Origin: Ravibacter sp964559125
GTDB taxonomy: Bacteria; Bacteroidota; Bacteroidia; Cytophagales; Spirosomataceae
DNA: 64,000 nucleotides
Assembly (NCBI GenBank): GCA_964559125.1
Contig: CAZLGW010000013.1
Span: 76,012-140,011, forward strand
Reading direction: 5' to 3'
Positions 32,961-40,440 of this stretch are shown here, one piece after another. The position numbers and the translations under genes are program-made. The notes beneath the pieces are model-generated. The model was not told where the DNA came from. It saw only the letters and a list, made by a program, of their open reading frames with translations, and searched no databases. How positions within the stretch are numbered: the stretch's first letter is position 1; each line of letters begins with the position of its first letter.

Positions 32961-33356
32961 ATGAGCCATAAAAAAGATATAGAAACCATAGAAGACATCA
33001 GGCTGCTGGTAGATACTTTTTACGATAGCGTGAAACTGGATCCGCTGATCGGCCCGATTTTTATCGGGGTAATAAAAGACCGGTGGCCTGCTCATCTTGA
33101 AAAAATGTACCGTTTCTGGCAAACCGTCCTGCTGGAAGAACATACATATTCCGGGAGCCCCTTTCTCCCTCATGCATCGATGCCGCTGGAACAAACACAT
33201 TTTGAACACTGGCTTACGCTTTGGTTTGATACGGTCGACCGCTTTTTTGACGGAGAAAAAGCCTATGAAGCCAAATGGCGCGGCCGGAAAATGGCCTCTA
33301 TGTTCCTGATGAAAATAGAGTATTACCGGAATAACGAGGCGACGCCGCTGAAGTGA
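32961..33356 (+). CDS. Truncated haemoglobin (group III-like)
   Basis: The 131-residue protein matches trHb3: IRLLVDTFYDSVKLDPLIGPIF, a phenylalanine/tryptophan-rich E-F region (LEKMYRFWQTVL), and the proximal histidine in the F-helix segment MPLEQTHFEHWLTLWFDTVDRFF. Such globins bind O2 and NO and may oxidise NO. A second paralogue lies at 35970-36374 in the same island, at the end of the nos operon. It is 12 bp after the Ig-like protein. Confidence 0.88.
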   Translation: MSHKKDIETIEDIRLLVDTFYDSVKLDPLIGPIFIGVIKDRWPAHLEKMYRFWQTVLLEEHTYSGSPFLPHASMPLEQTHFEHWLTLWFDTVDRFFDGEKAYEAKWRGRKMASMFLMKIEYYRNNEATPLK

Positions 33357-33436
33357 GACGGTAGGAGAACAGGAGAGAGGATGAAAAGGAGACGAATATT
33401 GAAAATTAATTAGTTGAAAAATAAAAAAGAATAATA

Positions 33437-34159
33437 ATGGAAACCTTACTTGAAAAAACCATCGGGGAAATAGTAGCGCAAGACTTCCGTACTGCTGCAG
33501 TATTTTCAAAAAACAATATGGATTTCTGCTGCGGCGGGCATAAAACCGTTCGGGAAGTCTGTGAGAAGAAGAGCATCAATGCCGATGCCCTGACAGCCGA
33601 GCTCGAATCTGTCCTGGCTGTCAAAGCCGATAACCAGATCGATTTTAAGTCCTGGCCGCTGGATCTGCTGGTAGACTATATTGTAAAGACGCACCACCGG
33701 TACGTTGCCGAAAAGTCACCGGTTTTGCGCCAGTTCCTTCATAAGTTATGTCATGTTCACGGTGCGAACCACCCGGAGCTGTTTGAGATAAACCGTTTGT
33801 TTACTGAGTGTTCGGATGCGCTCGAACATCATATGGAAAAAGAGGAAATTATCCTTTTTCCGTATATTAGCGAACTCGCAGGAGCGGGTTGGCGCGGAGA
33901 CGAAACAAAAAGACCTCCTTTCGGGTCGGTAGGCAACCCTATCCGTATGATGGAGCACGAACACGAGGCTGAAGGAGAGCGCTTCAGAAAAATAGCGGAG
34001 CTGACAGATAGCTACACACCGCCTGCGGATGCATGCGGAACCTACCGGGTCACCTTTGCTATGCTTAATGAGTTTGAGGAAGATTTGCATAAACATATTC
34101 ATCTGGAAAACAACATTCTCTTCCCGGGAGCGATAGCGCTTGAGAACCGCAGCAGCTAA
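33437..34159 (+). CDS. ric: Iron-sulfur cluster repair di-iron protein RIC (YtfE/ScdA)
   Basis: The 240-residue protein has an N-terminal ScdA domain with NMDFCCGGHKTVREVC (C31, C32) and a hemerythrin-like di-iron domain with HHRYVAE, LCHVHGANHPEL, ALEHHMEKEEIILFPYI, MEHEHEAEGERF and LHKHIHLENNILFPGA; the E and H ligands of the two-iron site are all present. RIC repairs Fe-S clusters damaged by NO and oxidants. Its position among NO genes supports that role. Confidence 0.93.
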   Translation: METLLEKTIGEIVAQDFRTAAVFSKNNMDFCCGGHKTVREVCEKKSINADALTAELESVLAVKADNQIDFKSWPLDLLVDYIVKTHHRYVAEKSPVLRQFLHKLCHVHGANHPELFEINRLFTECSDALEHHMEKEEIILFPYISELAGAGWRGDETKRPPFGSVGNPIRMMEHEHEAEGERFRKIAELTDSYTPPADACGTYRVTFAMLNEFEEDLHKHIHLENNILFPGAIALENRSS

Positions 34160-34171
34160 AGATCCCGCCGG

Positions 34172-34189
34172 GTTTCAGCTGAATGAAAC
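34172..34189 (+). promoter_or_regulatory. Palindrome GTTTCA-N6-TGAAAC before the Crp/Fnr gene
   Basis: A perfect 6-bp-arm palindrome with a 6-base spacer, the size of a Crp/Fnr site, ends 10 bp before the ATG. The arms differ from the site at 43030-43051 (TCA-N6-TGA rather than TGA-N6-TCA), so it is a weak candidate for autoregulation. Confidence 0.3.
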
Positions 34190-34199
34190 GTTTTAGCCG

Positions 34200-34790
34200 A
34201 TGCAGATAGATTACAATATCCTCATTGCTTACGGTGGCATCGCCAGAAAATTTGAGAAGGGATCTGTCATTTTCTGGGAGGGCGGAACACCCAACTTCTT
34301 CTACCAGGTTGTAGAGGGCGAAGTGAAGATGTTCTCGTCCAACCATGACGGAAAAGATCTGATACAGGGGATCTTCAGCGCCGGAGAAAGTTTTGGCGAG
34401 CCACCGTTGCTTTTGGGGAAATCGTATCCGAGCACTGCGCAGGCCATTAAGAAAAGCGTTATCATACGAATCACAAAAGAAAGATTTCTGAATATACTGG
34501 AAGACTACCCCGAAGCTGTTGCGGGGCTGCTCTACAGGTTTGCAGACCGGATATACCAGAAGGCATCGTCGGTACAGATATGGGTAAATCAGACGCCGGA
34601 GGAGAAGATCATTGCTTTTTTAAACAAAACCGTACCGCATTCCGACAATAAAGAAAAAAGGAAAGTGCCTTATACCCGCCAGGAAATAGCCGGTTTTACA
34701 GGCCTGAGAGTGGAGACAGTCATAAGAACGCTGCTCCGGATGAGCAAGGAAGGGAAGGTAACGATTATTGGTCATAAATTATACTTTTAA
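34200..34790 (+). CDS. Crp/Fnr-family regulator without cysteines
   Basis: The 196-residue protein has a cyclic-nucleotide-type beta-barrel (FEKGSVIFWEGG, VVEGEVKMFSS, GESFGEPPLLL), a long dimerisation helix and a C-terminal HTH with YTRQEIAGFTGLRVETVIRTL; the V-E-T-x-x-R recognition pattern is that of Fnr/Dnr. It has no cysteine at all, so it cannot hold an Fnr-type 4Fe-4S cluster; haem- or NO-dependent control as in Dnr is possible. It is the likely activator for the site at 43030-43051 before the nos operon. Confidence 0.88.
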   Translation: MQIDYNILIAYGGIARKFEKGSVIFWEGGTPNFFYQVVEGEVKMFSSNHDGKDLIQGIFSAGESFGEPPLLLGKSYPSTAQAIKKSVIIRITKERFLNILEDYPEAVAGLLYRFADRIYQKASSVQIWVNQTPEEKIIAFLNKTVPHSDNKEKRKVPYTRQEIAGFTGLRVETVIRTLLRMSKEGKVTIIGHKLYF

Positions 34791-34796
34791 AAATAA

Positions 34797-36008
34797 ATGA
34801 CAGAGAACAGACTTAGGTTCTGGTTTAGGGCAGGACTCTTCAGCCTGACGATTGTGGCGCTGTACGGCCTGGTGATGCGCTATAAGATAGCATTTGATTT
34901 TCCTTTTTTTGAACAGAGAAACCTGCTGCATGCACATTCTCATTTTGCCTTCGGCGGCTGGGTTACCCATATATTGTATTGCGGGCTTTCTGCCCTTATA
35001 CGTCCCTACGTGTCGGGGCGGGCCATGCGTCAATACGAGGTGCTGATAGGTTTGAACCTGATCAGTTCGTTCGGAATGCTGGCCGCGTTTACAATCCAGG
35101 GTTATAAGGCCGTTTCTATTACCTTTTCTACCCTTGGGATAGTATTGGCAATACTTTTTGCCGTACGCTTTATAAGAGACAGGAAAAAGCTTCCCAAAGG
35201 TTACCCGGCGCTTCCGTGGGCTGTTATGGCGCTTGTGCTGCACGTACTGTCGTCTGCCGGTCCGTTTATGCTCGCCTATATGATGAGCACTAAAAGCATC
35301 AATGCCGACTGGTACCTCGGATCGGTTTACTATTACCTGCATTTCCAGTATAACGGCTGGTTTTTCTTCGGATCGATGGCTCTCCTGGCCGGGCGGCAGG
35401 GGTTTCCAGATTTGGGTAAGTACTTCAGGATTGTTGCCGTTACGGTCTTTCCAACGCTGTTTTTGTCACTTCTTTGGATCAAAATACCGGGCTGGGTCTA
35501 TTGGATTACCGTCGTGGCAGCAGTAATACAATTGCTGGCGTGGATCGTCCTGCTGCTTGAAAACAGGCAAGGGCTGAAGCAACTACCTCAGAAGATTTTA
35601 CACAGAAGCTGGGTGATCTGGCTGTTTTACGCTGCAATAGCCGCTTTGTCGATAAAGTTCCTGCTGCAGACGGTATCTGTTATCCCGGCATTAAGCCAGT
35701 TGGTTTTCGGTTTCAGACCGATCGTTATCGCCTACCTGCACCTGGTATTGCTGGGTGTGTATAGCCTCTTTTTAATCGGGTACCTGAAGACCGGAGGGTA
35801 TCTGACCGATTCGAAGGGAGTGAAAATTGCCGCGTTTGGATTCCTGGGCGGCATTTTTCTTAACGAATTGCTGCTGGCTGTTCAGGGTGGCGCGGCTTTT
35901 TCGTATCTTCCCGTACCTTATATTAATGAATTGCTGGTATTTGCAGCGCTCCTGCTGTTTTTAAGCGCTTCAGGGCTCTGGCTGACGCAACTGAGAAGGC
36001 ATTCTTAA
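34797..36008 (+). CDS. Second oxidase-like multi-pass membrane protein
   Basis: The 403-residue protein has about 11 helices. Histidines occur in helix contexts that recall haem-copper oxidases: NLLHAHSHFAFGGWVTHILY near the N-terminus (H-A-H-S-H, like the AHSH of the oxidase at 29111), YYYLHFQYNGWFFFGSMALL midway and VIAYLHLVLLGVYSLFLIGYL later. The order of these motifs does not match a full oxidase. I do not know its role; context points to NO or N2O sensing, transport or scavenging. It follows the Crp/Fnr gene by 6 bp and its end overlaps the convergent globin gene by 39 bp. Confidence 0.65.
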   Translation: MTENRLRFWFRAGLFSLTIVALYGLVMRYKIAFDFPFFEQRNLLHAHSHFAFGGWVTHILYCGLSALIRPYVSGRAMRQYEVLIGLNLISSFGMLAAFTIQGYKAVSITFSTLGIVLAILFAVRFIRDRKKLPKGYPALPWAVMALVLHVLSSAGPFMLAYMMSTKSINADWYLGSVYYYLHFQYNGWFFFGSMALLAGRQGFPDLGKYFRIVAVTVFPTLFLSLLWIKIPGWVYWITVVAAVIQLLAWIVLLLENRQGLKQLPQKILHRSWVIWLFYAAIAALSIKFLLQTVSVIPALSQLVFGFRPIVIAYLHLVLLGVYSLFLIGYLKTGGYLTDSKGVKIAAFGFLGGIFLNELLLAVQGGAAFSYLPVPYINELLVFAALLLFLSASGLWLTQLRRHS

Positions 36009-36374
36009 TCCTACTTTTTCCTGCATTACAGCGGCTATACCCTGTGCATGCTTTTTCATCTTGGCAGCATTTCTTCCTTTATACAGGCTGTCGACAGTAT
36101 TATTAAAAAGATGCAGCCACCTTTCAAAGTGTTCCGGCCGGGTCGGCCTTAAGATATTTATCTTTTTATGGGCCGTCAGCGGATCGCCGTCATAATCTCC
36201 GGTGTAGAAAAGCACATTTTCCCAAAAGTCTCCCATCAGCCGGATATGCTTGTCCCAGTTTACCGGTATGACTTCCGAGAAAAACGGGTTCAGTACGTCG
36301 TCCTGCCTTATCTGTTCATAAAAAAGCGCTATTATCTTTTCTATATCGCTTCGTTTTGATACGTCTGTTTTCAT
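35970..36374 (-). CDS. Truncated haemoglobin, second copy
   Basis: The 134-residue protein has the same layout as the one at 32961: DIEKIIALFYEQIRQDDVLNPFF, an E-F region HIRLMGDFWENVLFYTG, and the proximal histidine in RPEHFERWLHLFNNTVDSLY. It is the last gene on the nos strand, 78 bp after nosY with a hairpin in between, and its 3' end overlaps the convergent membrane protein gene by 39 bp. Probable NO or O2 binder at the nos locus. Confidence 0.87.
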   Translation of the reverse strand: MKTDVSKRSDIEKIIALFYEQIRQDDVLNPFFSEVIPVNWDKHIRLMGDFWENVLFYTGDYDGDPLTAHKKINILRPTRPEHFERWLHLFNNTVDSLYKGRNAAKMKKHAQGIAAVMQEKVGLRMPSQLRQPEP

Positions 36375-36402
36375 CAGTGAATATTTTTAAATGATTAATT
36401 GG

Positions 36403-36428
36403 TAGAGACGCAAGGCATTGCGTCTCTA
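36403..36428 (-). terminator. Perfect 11-bp hairpin between nosY and the globin gene
   Basis: TAGAGACGCAA (36403-36413) and TTGCGTCTCTA (36418-36428) form an 11-bp stem with a 4-nt loop. There is no T tract on the nos strand, so it may act as an mRNA processing or attenuation hairpin, or belong to a dispersed intergenic repeat family. Confidence 0.45.
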
Positions 36429-36451
36429 CTAAAAACCCGACCTCTGATATA

Positions 36452-37219
36452 TCACAAATCTTTCTTTATAAATTTCCTGAGGGAAAGTAAAAACGGGACC
36501 GCTATCCACAGAAACAGGAGGCCAAAAGACATAAGCAATCCGAGGGAGCTCCCGAAATAGGTTTTAAAGATGGCGCCTGTGTACCCCATCATAGCCGACA
36601 CGTCGAGCTGAAGGAGAACCAGGATACGGGAAAGGTCGATCGGGCTCAGAGCGCTCAGCATGACCACCAGCTTTTCGATAGGGTAGTCGGAAAACTGGAA
36701 GAATAGGAAGAGCACAAGCCCGTCGAAAAGCAGGGCAAAGTAGAGCCACAGCATGATAGAAACGCCGATACCTTTTGCTTTATCGCGCGTTAGTACAGCT
36801 GCCAGAAAGGCTACTGCGGCAAATATGACCGAAAGGAATGATCCGGCCAGAATCATAATAGTCGCTGTACCCGGTTCAGTAAAAAGAATCAATGGAATAC
36901 CCGCACCCAGCAGGTAGGCAAGCACCAGGCTGGTCGACAGACCGGCAAAGAGCGACTTCCATATCATGCTCCGTTTTACGGGATGGCTCACCAGTAATTC
37001 AATAAATTCGTTGCTGTTGTAAACATAGATAGTGGTAAAAAGCACCGAAACCAGCGGTACCGTCAGAAGCACGATATTTAGCACCGTGAGGGCCCCTTTT
37101 GAGGCATTATCTTCAAGCCCGAAGGCGCTCCATGAAAAAAGAGCCAGCATGATCGTGTAGGCTATGACAATCTTGTTTTTCAGGATATCGAGCGCTATAT
37201 ATTTAAGAATTCTGGTCAT
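36452..37219 (-). CDS. nosY: NosY, membrane subunit of the Nos ABC transporter
   Basis: The 255-residue protein has six membrane helices and the NosY-type opening KIVIAYTIMLALFSWSAFGLEDNASKGALTVLNIVLL followed by SVLFTTIYVYNSNEFIELLVSHPV. It should form, with NosF and NosD, the machine that supplies copper or sulfur to the CuZ site of NosZ. It is separated from nosF by about 150 bp of hairpins, unlike the tightly packed nosL-D-F genes. Confidence 0.9.
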   Translation of the reverse strand: MTRILKYIALDILKNKIVIAYTIMLALFSWSAFGLEDNASKGALTVLNIVLLTVPLVSVLFTTIYVYNSNEFIELLVSHPVKRSMIWKSLFAGLSTSLVLAYLLGAGIPLILFTEPGTATIMILAGSFLSVIFAAVAFLAAVLTRDKAKGIGVSIMLWLYFALLFDGLVLFLFFQFSDYPIEKLVVMLSALSPIDLSRILVLLQLDVSAMMGYTGAIFKTYFGSSLGLLMSFGLLFLWIAVPFLLSLRKFIKKDL

Positions 37220-37253
37220 ATTGAAAGGAATTCATCATTCATCACTCCCGCTT

Positions 37254-37367
37254 TCCCTCGTCTTCAGACGATGGGAAGGTGATATCCGGTCTTTGACCGG
37301 TAAACGATTATTATAAATGCCGGTCGGAGACCGTCTTTCGCGCTTCCACCGTCGGGAGACGGGGAAG
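37254..37367. repeat. Four clustered hairpins between nosF and nosY
   Basis: Palindromes follow one another: CGTCT-tc-AGACG (37259-37270), CCGGTC-ttt-GACCGG (37286-37300), CGGTC-gga-GACCG (37321-37333) and CCGTC-ggga-GACGG (37349-37362). The last is extended by CTTCC (37343-37347) and GGAAG (37363-37367). All share a GTC/GAC core. The cluster splits the nos operon and would be transcribed as structured RNA. Confidence 0.6.
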
Positions 37368-37370
37368 AGC

Positions 37371-38099
37371 TCATAACTCATAATTCACCCCTATTTCCCC
37401 CGATTTTAAAAGCTGCAGGACCGATTTGGCAACGGTATCCTGGCCGGTGAGGCTTTTAAGCTCACCGACATCCTTATGAAGCACCACGCTTCCTTCCTGC
37501 ATGAAAATAAGCTGGCTTATAAGGTCTTCAAGCTCGCTGAGAAGATGGGAGGTGATCAGGGTTAGACATCCTTCCTGTCCCGACTTGATGATCTTGTCTT
37601 TCAGAACACCGGCCGCCAGGGGATCCAGACCGGCTGTCGGTTCATCGAGGATGAGCACGCAGGGGTTGAACATAAATGCCAGCGTAGCGCTAACTTTTTG
37701 TGTCGTTCCACCGCTGAGCGTCCTCATGCGTTTGTCGAGCAGCTTGCTTATCCCAAATTCTTCGTAAAGCTCCATATCGAGGGGAGTGCTGCTGTTGCGG
37801 ATGCCTATCACCATATCGATGACCTGGCCTATGGTCATATTTTCGGGATATCGCCCGATCTGCGGCATGTAGCCGATCCGGGCACGGTACAGATCATCAT
37901 TGCGGATGTCTTTACCGTCAAAAGAAATACTGCCTTCGTCGGGCAGGACCATCGCGAGGATGGATTTGATCAATGTCGTTTTGCCGCAGCCGTTCGGTCC
38001 TATCAACGCTATACACTCTCCCGGATCGAGCTGCAGGCTGACGTTATTCAGCACTTTCAGCTTCCCGAAGCTTTTTGAAATATGACGGATCGTAATCAT
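37371..38099 (-). CDS. nosF: NosF, ABC transporter ATPase
   Basis: The 242-residue protein has Walker A GPNGCGKTTL, Q-loop (YMPQIGRYPENM), signature LSGGTTQKV and Walker B VLILDEPTAGLDP with the catalytic glutamate. It powers the NosDFY copper-handling machine. It overlaps nosD by 4 bp (ATGA). Confidence 0.93.
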   Translation of the reverse strand: MITIRHISKSFGKLKVLNNVSLQLDPGECIALIGPNGCGKTTLIKSILAMVLPDEGSISFDGKDIRNDDLYRARIGYMPQIGRYPENMTIGQVIDMVIGIRNSSTPLDMELYEEFGISKLLDKRMRTLSGGTTQKVSATLAFMFNPCVLILDEPTAGLDPLAAGVLKDKIIKSGQEGCLTLITSHLLSELEDLISQLIFMQEGSVVLHKDVGELKSLTGQDTVAKSVLQLLKSGEIGVNYEL

Positions 38100-39364
38100 A
38101 AGCGGATCGGTTTGGTGAGAGGCCGCCTGTCTATAAAGTTATCAGGCGTAAGGCTGGGCAGCAGCTTTTCGGATTTATCAAGAAGGTTGATCATAAAGCT
38201 CCGGAAGAGCAGCATAGCCGGCGGATTTTTTTCGACAATAATAGAATAAAGGCTGAGCGGATGATAAGGAACATCGCCTACTCCGTCTTTATCGAGATCA
38301 TATCCGTCGTACTTGTCCCAGTAGTTTTCGCTGAATTCATTGAGGGTCAGTGACCCGTTTGTGCCTACATCGAAAGTATTCCCCGTAAAGTTATTCAGGC
38401 GGATTTTGTTATCCATGCAGTTGGCCTGCAGCCGCATGGCCCAGCCGTTCGACTTCAGTATGTTCCGCTCCATGGTGATCCTGTTTGAACCGTCGAAAAA
38501 AATACCGGTCGTATTCTTTGTAAAAGTATTCCCGGAAAGAAAACAGTCCGAAATTTCCTTAAGCAACAGGCCGTAAGCCGAATCTCCCCAGTTTTCTTCG
38601 AAAGTGTTGTTCATCATCACCACTTTTTTGGTAAACATAACGGCCACGCCTGCACCGTTGTTCCTGAAATAATTGGTAATGTAGGAGTCGTCGTTAGAAA
38701 ACATGAAATGGAGCCCATACCTGAGGTTATTTTCTGAGATATTCCTCCAGATGACCGAGTGGGTTACAAATTCAAAGTAAATCCCGTCACGGTGCCCGGA
38801 GATACGGTTTCCGGAGATTACGAGATTGCTGCTTTTCCAGCAATGTATCCCGTTGCCCGACTGGTATTCCTGCTTCTGCGAAGCTTTCACTATGTTATTC
38901 CTGACGATACAGTCGGTACCGTATTGAATGTAAATGCCGAAAAAGTTATCCAGGAGTTCATTCTCTTCTATTGTAACCCGTGCCGAATCATAGATCTTGA
39001 TCCCGCCCGGGTCATTTAAAGTACCCCGGCCCGAATTCTGAATGCGCAGTCCCCTGATGGTGACATCGCTTTTTTTGACAGAAAGTATTTCATGCTTGTT
39101 TTCCCCGTCGAGCACGGGCATGCCTTCACCTAACAGGAAGATAGATTTATCGATAACCAGGTTACCTTCTCTATAGAGGCCTTTTGAAATAATGATGGTA
39201 TCTCCGTCTTCACAAACGGCCAGCGCTGCCGAAACCGACGTGTGATCTCCGGCTGTACCGACATGGATAGTTCTGCTGTCGGCGGGTTTGCTCAAAAGGA
39301 AGAATACCGCCAGGGAGAAGACAGGTAACCGGCCGGTCGTATTAATGAGGATGCCCATGATCAT
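38096..39364 (-). CDS. nosD: NosD, periplasmic CuZ-maturation protein
   Basis: The 422-residue protein has a signal peptide (RLPVFSLAVFFLLSKPADS) and a right-handed beta-helix of CASH repeats: DSARVTIEENELLDNFFGIYIQYGTDCIVRNNIV, then NLVISGNRISGHRDGIYFEF and NNTFEENWGDSAYG, as in NosD. It delivers copper or sulfur to NosZ in the periplasm. The start overlaps the end of nosL by 23 bp, which suggests translational coupling. ATG 39358 is an alternative start. Confidence 0.92.
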   Translation of the reverse strand: MIMGILINTTGRLPVFSLAVFFLLSKPADSRTIHVGTAGDHTSVSAALAVCEDGDTIIISKGLYREGNLVIDKSIFLLGEGMPVLDGENKHEILSVKKSDVTIRGLRIQNSGRGTLNDPGGIKIYDSARVTIEENELLDNFFGIYIQYGTDCIVRNNIVKASQKQEYQSGNGIHCWKSSNLVISGNRISGHRDGIYFEFVTHSVIWRNISENNLRYGLHFMFSNDDSYITNYFRNNGAGVAVMFTKKVVMMNNTFEENWGDSAYGLLLKEISDCFLSGNTFTKNTTGIFFDGSNRITMERNILKSNGWAMRLQANCMDNKIRLNNFTGNTFDVGTNGSLTLNEFSENYWDKYDGYDLDKDGVGDVPYHPLSLYSIIVEKNPPAMLLFRSFMINLLDKSEKLLPSLTPDNFIDRRPLTKPIRL

Positions 39365-40388
39365 TCATGTGATGGCGTTCACCGGCGCTGAAAATTTTCC
39401 AGTCGGCGACGATCGCTCCATGTTCTGCCGCGAATACTTCTGCAGCCTGCTTGGATGAAAATGCCGCGGTATTCCCGCCCATCGGGCTTCTTATATCTTT
39501 ATGGGTTACATACCAGGCTGTCGTTGCGTCTGTCAGCCGGTTGTCTGCCTCGAAGTCACAGACATAATAGTTCCTGATATTTTCGGCATCGTTTTCATGC
39601 AGGTAGGCGATCATACAACTCAGGTCGTCGAACATATACACCCGTCCTTTTTTAGTGGTGATCTCAGCTCCGAATTTCCCGTCGGAAATGGTCATCCTGC
39701 AAAAATCGCAGCCGTCTGTGTTCAGTTTGATCTCCTGGGGGCTGTCGCCGCCGCATGAAAACAGCGCTGCTGAGAGAAATAGTGTCACGATCCCGGAACC
39801 GTAAAGGAAACGCCTTTTCCCGAAGGTCGTTTCTTTGAGAACGGCCGCCACTGCGAGCAGCCCTGCAATAATGAAGAGCCATCCACCGGTAGACGGGATC
39901 GAAAATGCACCGAAGTTGAGAAGTTGTTTAAATCCGATCAACGGAGGCTGGTAAGACATTCCCGGTACCTTGATGGCTGCGTTAGGGTCGAGTGTGTGTC
40001 CGTAATCGTATTCCCAATACCAAAAATCGACCATAGCTACAATTCCGAACAATACAAAGGCCGCCAGTGCAAAGAAGAGCGCCTTCCTGGAGCGTATGAT
40101 TGCCACCAGCAGGAAAATCAGCGCAAAGCCTCCTATCAGGTACGGCAATATAGTGAATTCAGGAAAATCATCGGTATGCAGTGTCTTCATACCGATATAA
40201 TGGTTAAGCCCGTTGATGATCTCCACATCTCCGGCGATCTTATGAGCCCATATTTCGAGCTTAAGCCCTTCGGGGTATTGGGGAGCATCCAGGTCTATCT
40301 GCCAGATAGGGACATAGAGAGAAATAACGAGGCAAACAGCAGCCAATACCAGGAGTAAGCCCGACAATGTTGAAATTTTCTGACTCAT
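39342..40388 (-). CDS. nosL: NosL copper chaperone fused to an N-terminal five-helix membrane domain
   Basis: Residues 1-212 hold about five helices (10-28, 81-97, 103-121, 166-184, 195-211), with a polar loop carrying a WYWEYDYGHTLDPN stretch. Residues 213-348 are a NosL domain: C227-x2-C230-x-M232 (GCDFCRMTI) for Cu(I), then YMFDDLSCMIAYL and AFSSKQAAEVFAAEHG. A lipobox-like LFSC (C212) lies at the junction, so the NosL part may once have been a separate lipoprotein. A His-rich tail (HHMNDHGHPH) may also bind copper. Probable copper supply for NosZ. Confidence 0.88.
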   Translation of the reverse strand: MSQKISTLSGLLLVLAAVCLVISLYVPIWQIDLDAPQYPEGLKLEIWAHKIAGDVEIINGLNHYIGMKTLHTDDFPEFTILPYLIGGFALIFLLVAIIRSRKALFFALAAFVLFGIVAMVDFWYWEYDYGHTLDPNAAIKVPGMSYQPPLIGFKQLLNFGAFSIPSTGGWLFIIAGLLAVAAVLKETTFGKRRFLYGSGIVTLFLSAALFSCGGDSPQEIKLNTDGCDFCRMTISDGKFGAEITTKKGRVYMFDDLSCMIAYLHENDAENIRNYYVCDFEADNRLTDATTAWYVTHKDIRSPMGGNTAAFSSKQAAEVFAAEHGAIVADWKIFSAGERHHMNDHGHPH

Positions 40389-40402
40389 TTCTTTTTAGAT
40401 AA

Positions 40403-40429
40403 ATCCGGCCTGCATAGCACAGGCCGGAT
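40403..40429 (-). terminator. Hairpin between nosZ and nosL (possible attenuator)
   Basis: ATCCGGCCTG (40403-40412) pairs perfectly with CAGGCCGGAT (40420-40429) across a 7-nt loop, 12 bp after the nosZ stop on the - strand. The downstream sequence on that strand is TTTATCT, a weak T tract. It could end part of the transcripts, giving more NosZ than accessory protein, or protect the 3' end of nosZ mRNA. Confidence 0.5.
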
Positions 40430-40440
40430 CTTAACGAATA

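Noticed and set aside
37254..37367. A CRISPR array
   Set aside because: The units are short palindromes with different arms and irregular spacing, not identical repeats with unique spacers, and no cas gene is near.
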